64,000 nucleotides of DNA, from contig JAZGTN010000029.1 in assembly GCA_037783415.1 (NCBI GenBank), positions 4,731,501 through 4,795,500 on the forward strand, in the 5' to 3' direction. Positions within the stretch are counted from its first letter, which is position 1. Every line of letters starts with the position of its first letter. Positions 11,701 through 23,700 of this stretch are shown here, in pieces. This DNA is from Leptasterias polaris (lineage: Eukaryota > Echinodermata > Asteroidea > Forcipulatida > Asteriidae). Under the pieces are notes generated by a model. That model did no database searches. It was not told where the DNA came from and saw nothing but the letters and a program-made list of their open reading frames with translations. Position numbers and translations under genes: made by a program.

Positions 11701-14700
11701 GGCGACTTCAGTCAGATGCACTCATACGCCCTCTTCCTGACCATAGGCGACTTCAGTCAGATGCACTCATACGCCCTCTTCCTGACCATAGGCGACTTTA
11801 GTCGGCCAAGCTTACACACAAAAAAGCATTCTAGCCTGCGCACAAAGACCATAAAGATGCAGTTTTGTCCATCATATCCTAGCTGACCATCATTAGAAAG
11901 ATTAAACATATATTTCCAATGATGGTTAAAAAAAAATAAGGCTGCTATAATGCAACCCCCTTCAAATTGGAGTGGAAAAATCCAATATGCCAAACAGCCG
12001 TGTACCAAAAAGTGTTGAGTTTACAGATTACACTGAGGAAACAAGAACTTGGGCGCTTATTGGCTGATCTCAATGATTTTTGGATTAAGTGAAAGGGAAT
12101 TCATGAAGTAACATATTTTTATGACCTATTTTGCTGTTCAACGATATCTATAAGAAGATAATAGAGTTTGCAAAAATGGCTTTTGAAAGAAAGCTTTGTT
12201 GTGTAAGAATGTGTGCCCATCAATCAAACAATTCAGTCACCAGCAGTTGTTTATATCAAAACAATTAATTTGGTAAAGAGAGGTTTAATAATCCACTCAA
12301 TAAATCCAATATAGTACTGACCTTTTCAACCTTTGCGTATCGTTTGATGTCAATCTCTTTACGTCCATTCTCTTCCAGGGATACCTTGGTTACCGCATCA
12401 TAAGCAATGTCACATGCAAGAGTGCCCCTGAACACACAAAGGAAATGGACAAAGATTCTCACTGATAAAAATGGTCCGATACTAAGAAACTTGCCTTACA
12501 CTATCCCTGTTCATCACGCCTTAAGCATTCCGGAAACATCCTCAACTCCTTTGCAATATGCAGCACCGGAACAGCGTTCTCCCTTAACAGTGGTTTTGCT
12601 GGCCAAATGCCAGTTAAATTACTTGAAGACCAGTCAGAATTCTCTCCAAGTGTATCCGTATTTCATTTGAAAGATTGACTAGCGAAAAAGTCGACGAACT
12701 AGTAAAATGACAAGCTAACAGGTCCTGCTGGCCAGTGACAAAAAAGGTAAGGCAAACCCTGCCGGTATAGCTTGCTCATTATTCACATCCACAATCTCTA
12801 CACTCATAGATACCTATTAACTCCTGATTGATGAGAAGCAGTTATAGCCAAGTGTCATGAACTGGTAATGCACCACTGACTTTTGTCTCGATCAAACCAT
12901 AATAAGGGTCATTTCATACAAAGGTTTATCATATTTTCCCTTTGTGAGTTTCAAGTTATTAAGAAGCCCTGTATTGACCTCTAGCACTGACATCACACAC
13001 GGCTAATGTCTGCTCATTGTCTGCCATTTTGAGAGTCAAACACACAGGGAGACCGACTCCCAAAAGGGCACAACCATTATTGTTGTGATGGCGTCAGGTA
13101 AATAGGGTAAATAAATCACATTGATAATATAAACAAAAGGGAGTGTATACAGTACAAAATATGCACACACAAAAATACAAACACAGACAAAATACAGGAG
13201 CGGATAATGAGGTAATTAACGATGGGTCAAATTGTAGAAATGGAGAGAACTTCATTCCGACAAGACGCCTTAAAATTCCTCACCATTTACTGATGAACTT
13301 TGTTCCGACACAGCTCGCGATAATTTGAATAATCTCATTCCGATTGGTAACGTCCACCTTTTTGCTGTAGAAAAAAAGAAGAAAAAATGAATATCAATAA
13401 TTAATTCTGTTAACCATATACAGATTAAAGACTGCAGTGATCATCGGAAACATAATTAAATATATCTTATTAAAAAGTTTATTTGGTATGCAACATTCGT
13501 CTGCTCAGATCTATAAGGTCATTAGTGCAATTTGTATGGGTTTCATTAAATTACTTCTGCATATTTTGGAGCTCCTTGTAAATGAAGTTAATTGATCAAG
13601 AGTGGTTCTTCAAAGTATTTGTTTGGCAAAAAGAAACATTCATTTTCTATGATAAACTTTCATTCCTTGATTTTTTTATTGCATTTTTCATGACCTTTTG
13701 ATCATTGCTAATAGACTGTGCAAGTCTCGCGCGTATCCGAACGAGAAAACACGTCAAACGAAGAACATGTTTATTTCTGAAATTAAATCTTTGTTTTAAA
13801 TTATATCTCATGACAAAATCTGAAGAACAAAAATAAATCATTACAATTTTATGAAAAGTTTTAGCTTTTGAAAAAACAATCACAATAGTGTGTATATTAT
13901 TATTGGAAAAAAATTAAAACTCTGGGACAAGGATGCCTATTTGATGTTAACTTTTTAGAAACCCCTTACGCGGATTCGTGAAGGTCAAAAGAGGATGCTG
14001 ACGCCTCAACAACCATAGATTGCAATGAAAAGGGTTTGCTTTGCAATTACAGCATCTGGCGATTATAATTGCGCATCCAAAACAAGCGTTTACGTAAGTT
14101 CTATGATCGGAGGCGAGCACAAAATTCTTAATTTTTTGCAATAACCGGAAGCTGAGGTCAAGTTTAATTCTTGGGTTTTCTTCGTTATATTGTTGAATTG
14201 GTTTTACTTTCATATGTTGTTATCACTTAGTATTACATTCCCAACAACATGTATACTTTTCTAGGTCATAACCTACGTTAAACTAAAATAATTGACGAAA
14301 CAAAATCTCGCCCACGTAAAACTCCATATGGTTGGGACCACTATGGTCCCGGAAGTTCGATTACGCGCGAGACTTGCACAGTCTATATGAAAATACCATT
14401 GTTGACCTTATAGTTCTGATATGTATACATGTTTAAGGGGGCATGTTGCTTTCAAGTCTCATTAAATATTGTTTTTTGAAAATGTTAATATTAAGAGTTG
14501 TTCATAAACTAAAAACACCTACAATGTCTTGTAATTAGTGAGTAGTGATTAAAACAACATGAATTTGACTCTGCAAACACAAACAGCAGAACATACAGCC
14601 CACCATTTTGTGGAGTCGAAATTTGGTGCTACAAAATAGCAGACCATGTTCTGTCATGGAACTAAACAACAACACACAATTTCAAAGGTTATTTACATGA

Positions 14701-17700
14701 ACCGATATATTCTACATTTAAAGATATCTTTCCTACCATATGCATTTCATAACAAATGCTTTTTATAGCACAAAGGGCCCAATTAGAAGATAACATGCCC
14801 CTTTAAGACTATTAATTAAGATTTTAAAGCATGGAGGGCTTTATTGGGAGTGATGGTGGTGTGGGGGGGGGGGGGGGTGGGAACAAATGGATCGAGCATA
14901 ATTGAAAAAGCAATCAAGAATGAAAGCAAGATGCAGAAAATTAAAACTGACATGTACCAATTTGGGAGGATATGTACCAATTTGGTTAATGAAAACCCGC
15001 ACACAGTTCAATGAATATGCTGAAACTTCAAGATGACATTTTAAGTGTTGTCACTATCAAAGAGTCTGGTTTTCCTCACTGACCCCAATCCATGTAAGGT
15101 CTGCATGTGAACCCGAGACCACCTTACCTGAAGTTGTCTTTCATGAACTCCAGCATGTCATCCATGGCTTTCCTGTAGGCACCAATGATGATTGTGGGGT
15201 GCATCTCTTGTTGAAGAAACGGCTGGGCCACTGCCATCATCTCACCAGCTATTAAACGCCAAGATAAACATTTTTGAGCATTTGTAGAGCTGCAAACATT
15301 TGCATATTACAATCAGGGAGTTTTTGTACAACAATCAGGGAGATATTTAGCATTAACATTCAACATAACCGGGACAAAGTTTCCATAATCAAGGAGGATG
15401 TAAAATTAGTTCATCAAAACATGGAAGATTCGTTAGAGACCTTTCTGCAGAATGAGGGAGAGTTGCAAGCTCTGCATTAGTGCAATCTAGTACGGTTGTG
15501 GTAACACCATGTCAAGAAATCTCTCTTCGAGCTTTGATTAAGTCTGAAAAGCACCAGTGGTTTAACAACTTAACGTTTCGATCAGTATGCTCCGACTGTC
15601 TTCAGGAAACATAACCGCCCTGTCCCCCCGTCAGGTTCCAGGATATGGGCTTAGTTAGGTCCGCATCAGCCGACTACAGCCTCTAACCATGCTAACTTGT
15701 ATAATAACCCCCTCATGTTACAGCGCCCTCTGTTTCAAATGGCATCTGACTCAGACTGCCAGGTTTGGGGGTGTTCGGGCGACAGCCGAACACCTCTTGT
15801 TTTTGTTCGGTTTTTCTTTTTTTTTATTTCTTAATACTTCTTCTTCTTCTTCTTCTTCTCTCCGTCGCTTGTCCGCTAACAAAAGCACACTTCCCAAGCA
15901 TGTGGAGTGACGTTTTCACGACGTCATCAATGTTCATGTTATGTCGCCACCAAGGTAGTGTTTTACACTGAGATCTATACGTACAGAACAACTTCTTTGA
16001 AAACACGAGGTGTGCTAACTCAAACACCTTGTTTTTGTTTCAACAAAAATTTACTTCTAGTTATATATTCCTCTGCATATTTTAGGATGTCCCAATTTCT
16101 AGGTATTTTGAAGCTTGGAAATTGGGACAGTCCTGGGAATAACAGGATAGTTTATAGGTATGGATATTGGTGATGATAAAACTGGGAACCGATGCCATCA
16201 ATCTTCGTCTTAAAAGATAAATGACATCTTCGCTCTCATCTCATCTCGTCTCAAAAGAATGATGTGAGGAAGGAGAAAGTGTCCAAGAGGATACTTGTAT
16301 TTCTCTTACCTAGAATGATCACGGAAGTTGTACCATCTCCGACCTCCTCGTCTTGAGTGCGACTGATTTCAATCATAGACTTGGCAGCCGGATGCTGGAC
16401 AGTGATCTATATAAAGGGATTTGATTGATTCAATACTGCCGTTGCTCTAATAAAAATAGATTGCTACAAAATCAATTCAATTCTGCCGTGCTACAGAATA
16501 CAGATTCAATCAAAAACACATTGCTAATAAAACTCAAAAGGATGCCTGCATTTATGACTCCATAATTTTGGGGGACATAAAAATCACAAGTAAAATCCCT
16601 TACGATTTGGTTTCGCCCTACACCATTGCAGGATTGTTAACACTGTATACTCGGGGCGAAAAATTCAAGAAAATATTCACAAGTCTTGCAGCCCAGAACT
16701 TACACAAAACTTTAAGTATTTGTACTAAATACATTTTTCCCTCTGCTGAACTTTCAGGGGGAGGTTTTTAAAGAGTGAAAACTTCGCAATCACTCTCCTC
16801 TGCAACCCTTGGCCAAGAAGTGTAAACAAAAACAGCCAGGTGCTTATTATGTTTTAATAACCTTAACAACCTTTGTTGTCTTTCCTTTGTCAAGTCAGGG
16901 TTTCATTGTTGCAACAATTATTTTCAAAGTAAAACTGTCATTTCAGAAGCTTCAAGAAGTTCAGAAAAATAATGCGGAATATTGACGTGAAGTGGTAAAA
17001 TGATATTGCATGATCATTGAACAGCAAGATTCATCACATCCCATAATATTACACAAACAGGCGGACGCTCTGACATTCCTCTCTTCTCAAACAAAATCAT
17101 ATGAATAATATTGAATAATATTGAATAATATTGAATGATCAGTCAATACATGCCCAGACAGACTACTGTTCACATGATATCGTATTGCTGGCTGACACAC
17201 TGCAATTATCATACAAGTCTATTTGAACATTTCTGAATGGTTTAGGAAGGTTAGGCTATGGCTATGGCTATGGCCATTGGCTGCAGGGAAAACTTTAGAG
17301 AATGCAACTTCTCAGCGTTCTGGCTGTAGCCACTGTCAAAGCCACCAATAGGCCGTCCCAATGCGCATGATTGACGCACAAAGCAGGCATGAAACTTGGT
17401 CCTTGAGAAAAAGTAGGATCATTTTATCAAGAACAAGGACTGACCTGTACATGTATACAAGGTGTAGGCTTAAACAGACTTTTCATGCCTTACTATTAAC
17501 AATTTTTCTGATTTTTCCAAGAGCAAAAAAATCAGAAAGCAGACTAAAGTAGGAAAAATATAATGCCTGACAAAGGATTCTGGGTGAAATTCAAGTCCAT
17601 ACATATGTACATCGGCAAACCGTCAAGGCATGCTGATTTTGAAGCAATGCGGTACTACACAAAAATAAAAGTATGGCGTCCATCTTGGCAGCTTGACGTC

Positions 17701-20700
17701 ATTTTCAATTGTACTCAGTTTCCCAAAGATGCATTGCGGTATATTTTTTTAAGATGACGATTTCGGACAAGGCCTTAAAATAAAAAGAAGCGCGGTAAAG
17801 CCCTCTTGTGTTTTCTCTCACCTCTCTGAGTATAGCATTGCCATCGTTTGTCATCACTATACCACCCATGGGATCCATCAACATCTGCAAGAAAAACACA
17901 ACACAACATTCTTGAAAAGGAGAGTATATGTTCAACAGTGCTTTTAAGAAAGTTCACTTACATGTACATCACCAAGTTTCCAGTACACAAACCATATAAT
18001 AATCAGTGGAGACTGCCAACATGGGCTCCTTGCAAAGCTATGCCTCCTTTTATTCCATAGAAAATAGCTGACCTACATGTACACATGGTGTAGGCTTTAA
18101 TAAACTTTTCCTGCTATTTAAGTGTAACTTTTCGGATTTTTACAAGGGCAAACAAAAATCTAAAATCAGACTCAAGTAGGAAGAATACCATGCCTGCTTA
18201 TCCTAGAATAAGGTACATGTACTCATCTACTTTGTGATCTTCCCTTGTAATGTTTCCGTTTCCCTCCCCTTTTTCTTGTGGCAGCATTTGTTTGCCTTGT
18301 GATGAGCAACCCTCACATGACACCAATAGAAAATTTCTGTTCTATTTCCTGGGCTCAATTTCATAGCTCTGCTTAATCAGAAAATATTGCTCTTAACAAA
18401 TTTCTGCTGAAGAAAAATAGGCCCCCTACTGCTTTAAAAAAATATTTCTACTGAGCAAACATTAGCAGTAAAACCAGTCACATGAGGCACATGTGACCAT
18501 GGTATTATGGCTTGTTGTATTCTGGTATATAAATTTGTTGTGTGCTTTGTTGCTTGTCGTGTGTAAAGGGGAGGTGTACCTCTGGTAATTACCCCAAACA
18601 TTAATGAGCCCCCCCCCCCACAACAATTTACTTGGTAAGAAGCACTGCAGCTGTTGATGATAAACAATTTGAAAATTGATTCCCTTTAAAGCAATGTGAT
18701 TTTAGAGAAAGGGATTCAGAAACATTTTGAACTGAGAAACAATTATTGAAGAAATGTTTCTCAGAATGTGTATTCCAGTTTTGGATCATTCCTCGTGTGT
18801 GGACATAATCGCTCCAGTTTTACAGCGCTATCTCAAAAACATCACCACCTTTTAAAATGAAATTTTCACAAGTTAGTGTTATTGTATAGACCATTTTACC
18901 TTTGTTTACAGAGTAGTGATTTTGCACATTTTAATGCATTTCCTGACCGGGCAAGATACTACACAGGCTATATGGGAAAATTTACATTTTGTGTCATAAT
19001 TTTCACATAAATTCAAAATTTACAAAAGCAACAGCTGTACAGCTTTCGAGATGTCCCCCCTTTCTTCATATCAAAAGTTGAGAAAAATCAGACAGTGCAA
19101 TCTCCAAGATTTGTTGTATTCTTTCATTGAGCCGTGTACAAATGTGCCTGCAGGAAGTCCAGGCTCTGTGCAGAGCTGCCAACATTGGTTTTTGAAAATC
19201 AGGGAGATTTTATTTTTAAGTCAGAAAGACTCAATCTCAGCGCGCGTCACAACGTTTTGGGCTGAAATAAAAACCAATATTCATGTACAGACATATACAT
19301 TTGAAATATTAAAAAAGAATATTGCTGTTTATGTTTTAAATGCTTTGCACTGCAATGTTTTTCAGAGTCTATGTGTCTCAAGATGTCGTTCCGTACGCCG
19401 TATTTCACAGAAACATCTGTATTGCACGTGGTGCAAAATGCATTTCATCCTTAGACGATTTTTGTATACAGGGCCATTCTTTGTGGTAGTCGTCTCTGAA
19501 TTTTTGAGCATATTTTATTTTTTTCGACGACTTACCAGTTGCTCTGCTGGGCGGCGCCATTTTGCTTAACATTCCCAACCACGTTCCCAGTGTGGTGTAC
19601 GATGTTGCAGCGTCATTTGCTCGATCGTGGGCAGTGCGTCGTAACGATACCACAGTAAGTGTAATCACCTATTCCAGGGGTCAGTGACGAGGGGTATCGA
19701 TATAGCGTGCTTACCCCCATGGTAGCGAGGCTGATCAGTGCCACTGCCAGACATAGCATGCACATGTATGGATGCGCAGAAGACGAAACTACGGTTAGAA
19801 CAACTTTTTCTGCGCATCTTTCCAATTAAATATGCACAAGCGCAAACCTTATAAACACACACGGGACGGAGGGCTAGGAAATTCGTCAATTTTATTATTT
19901 TTTTCATTAGCAGGTTGGGGATCCGGGAGATTTTGACTGCTTGCGGGATGTCGGGAGATTGCCGTCAAATACGGGAGTCTTCCGCAAAATCCGGAAGAGT
20001 TGGCAGCTCTGTCTGTGGCTCTTTTGTAAACATGTGATGTCACAGGTCACATAGTCTATATTGATCTACATTGAGATTAAAAAATCAAGTGGTTCCAAAA
20101 GGCAAAGGTTTACTTTGCCTTTAAGCAGCTCTTTGAAATTCAGCCATGCTGTCAATGTAAATTCAGTCACAGTGGACCTGCCCACATTGTCCTGATTACT
20201 GCTGAAAAATGAACACAAGTTTAAAAAACAAAAAAACATTCCATCCCTTACATTCTCCCTTTATCAAATTTGAAATGCTACCGAGGGTTGTTAATTCGCC
20301 GGCTATCGATTCAGGAACAGTGTCTGTCATTTGGTTTGTTTAGTCAAGAGGGCAATCTGCAGGAACAGGAATTGGCAAATCACCCTCTCCTGGTGAAACC
20401 TGAAAAGGCAGTGTGGATGTTTTGACAGTGGAGTAAATGATGGCTGTTCAGTAAAAGACGACGTGCGTTTGCGGCATTGGCAATGTACGGTGCTCTAGAA
20501 GTGCCACACAACTAATCCAGATAACGAGATAATTTATCTCCTTAAGTCAACTTATCTGAAACTAAGAAGTCGACTTACATGTAGCTCTACCTTCATGGTT
20601 TCAGTCAGCCAAGAAATTTGCCAATTTAGATTTTTTGTTAAGCAGCTTTATGAAATTGGTCACATGGCCAAGCTTTAATACATGTATGAAGCTGCTCATG

Positions 20701-23700
20701 CGAAGTCAAGCACAGAACTATTTTGCTTTCACAACAGAAAAATCATTTCAACCCGTCAAGATACCACAAACGATTACATGTACATGTATACACATGTAGA
20801 GCGCTAAAGGTGCAAGATGGGGAACTTGGGCTGAAATGTGAAGTGTGTGCACTGGACGACATTTTAGCAAGCAACTCTTTTGATGCAATAATACATGTAG
20901 ATCAGTGCCCAATTTCATGGCTCTGATTACTGCAGAATTCTGCGCTTACAATCACCATTCTCTGCTTACAGGGTAAGCGCAGGATTTCCGTGCTAGCTAT
21001 GAAAGCAAAAAATGCCTAGAAAGGCGCACATGCAAAAATTCCCTGCTAATCCGTGAAATACGCTTGACGAAAGCGCGGAATTCCCTGCTTCAGTAAGTGC
21101 CAATTCTTTGCCTACAGTAAGCAGAGCCATGAAATTGGGACGAGTACAGACAAGACGGGACTATTGCTACATGTATCAAATGATATAAAAACAAAACAAT
21201 TGCTTGCTGAAATGGTGCCTATTCCTATTTTATGTTCCAATACTAAATATACATGTAACTCCAAGTCTCCAACCTGCACCTTTGGTGCTCTATAATCTTT
21301 TGATACTACTGTAATGTGCATCTTCTGCTTGAGCAGCTCTTTGACAATGATCCCAGTCACAGATGAGCAGGAGAGACTTGTACAAGTTTAACAAATTACA
21401 CAATGAGTGTAACTCAATACCTTCCTTTAAATTGCATGAAATATAAACCAGTGAGTGGGAGTTACTTTTATTGCTAAGAGTTCACATTGTCTAATATTTA
21501 AGGGCAAAAATTCTTAAGAGTTGCTGAGTGCTCATTCAAATTTGGTAAGTACGTAAAACACTTCAACATCATATTCCTGCAGTATGGTTTAAAGGGAGAG
21601 TGCTTTTTGAAAAGTCTACGTAAATTGAGTCAGATCCTCTCATCTGCAATAAATATTATGTGTACTATAGTTATATTATTATTACTATTATTAATATTAT
21701 CATATATTTCTGGTAATGAAACCAAGGATGCCTCATCAGTAAACTTAATCACTGTACCTCACAAGCCTAAGGAAACCTTTAAAGGGTGTGTACAACATTG
21801 GTAATTGCCAAAGACCTGTATCCAAACTTGATGTGACCCAACATATACATGAAATAACAAACCTGTGAAAGTTTAAGCTCAATCGGTCTTCGGAGTCATG
21901 AGAAAACAGTGAAAAACCCCCTTATGTGTTTAACTTCTTTTCAAACATCGGAATTTATCCTGCAGGATAAAGACTATTATTTTACTCATTTCCTAAAAAC
22001 TATGGCATTTCAAGCAAAACTATTTCCAGGGACGTTTTCCACCATGACCATCTTTATACCATGTAAGTTATGTGCAAATCTGTGAACATTTATATTTTCA
22101 TTCTTACCAATGTTACACCCTTTAAACAAGGGTGCTTGTTATGTAGACCAGAAACACCAGGGTTAACCCCTACTGTTCCACGATAAATGTTTACTTTCTT
22201 TCGCGCGCCTACATGTAGGGCTTGATGTCCCATCCAAAGGACAAAGCAGTTATGTTAATAACAATAATTATAATAACTACTGTAGTTCTTATATAGCGCA
22301 TTTTACAATAACGTATCAATGCGCTTTACATGTTAAAGTATCTTGCTCGCGGACACAAGTGCCACAACTCGAACCCACACTCTGCTGATCAGAAACACAA
22401 AAGCTTGAGTCCGGTGCTCTTAACCGCTAGGCCACATGCACCTGTCCTTAACAATGAAATGTGTTTGTCCCCCAAACCCCTCCCCTCCCCCCAAAAAAGT
22501 AAATAAATCAGTCAATCAAAAAATCAATAAACAATTAATAATTTATATGTACACATATTACACATATTTTCTACTCTATTGTTTTAGGGTAATTGTTGAA
22601 GGATTAAGCTGAAGATAAAGTACAAAGTCCGTTCAATCCCAATTTCGTTTACTCTACTTTCATGCCACACTAATCCAATCAAAGTCAAGTTTGGTGTTCA
22701 CTGCAATAACCTGCCAGGAGGGAAAAATTATCACACCATGAGATCTACGACTGACTAACTTGGCCTAATACAAAATACCCACCAGAGTGACTGGAATTAT
22801 CATAAATGCAAACCAGCCTCCCACAATGTGCGTCTTACTCCTCTGATAGCTTTAAAAGCGTCGATCGTGCATTGTAATTCTTTCCAAATTTCGGTCAGGA
22901 CCCCGTGGGAATATTGTTCATGTTTGTATGACATCGATAATTAAGTTAGCAATCAATGGATGGTGGATGGGCCGGAGATCTGTTCCGACCAACATTCAAG
23001 GTTGGAGTATGAAATTATCTATTAGCGGCATGAGCGGAGACTACTCCAGCATTGGGAGCAGAATCCTCCTTTGAATCAACACTCAAGGGCGGAATACGAA
23101 ATCATCTCCTAACAGCTTGAGTGGAGACTACTCAAGCATTAGTGGCTGATCATTGTACAATTAAGATGTAAAATTTCACACAATTCTTGAGCCGATGTTG
23201 CTATGGCCTACGCGTGTACATGATGTAATAGTGCCCATAAAATGCTCCTGTGCTGTTTATTTCTGAGCCATCAAGAAATTGCCGAGCTACAAAGACAGGA
23301 GAATTCCAAGCCTGTTGTGCATGTACACTTTGAAAGCCTTGCCCGGGGTGCACCTACTCGTTGGCTCATTGACTAGTGGCAGTCGCGTGCCAGATGTATT
23401 CAAACCGTGCTCTGTTCCAGTGCAATGTGATACTACACGGAGAGCTCTAGACTCTTTTCATGCTCTCGTAGCGGGACTCTGAACCCACTTCCTGATCGTC
23501 GGCAGATACGGATTACCCATACAGGATTCAACAACAAGCATGGGGGAAAACTCAGCTGCATTTATAAAAACTATCGCAGCTTGAAAATATTTATACTCAA
23601 AAAAGATAAGCTGTCAAAATGGCGTTCGGTGGCACTACAATATGCTGTCTGTCTCCATATGATCTTTTCCACAAAGGTAAGAGAAACTCTAATGAAACAA

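Noticed and set aside
9171..11805. CRISPR array
   Set aside because: The repeats are directly adjacent with no unique spacers, and the genome is eukaryotic.
9196..11886. 896-codon ORF as a repeat-protein gene
   Set aside because: It is simply the minisatellite read in one frame. A second plus-strand frame is also open, there is no signal peptide or unique N-terminal domain, and the array lies in an intron on the strand opposite CCT3.
19051..19569. 172-codon ORF as a gene
   Set aside because: It lies across the border and interior of a TIR element, shows no domain and no splice-supported continuation.
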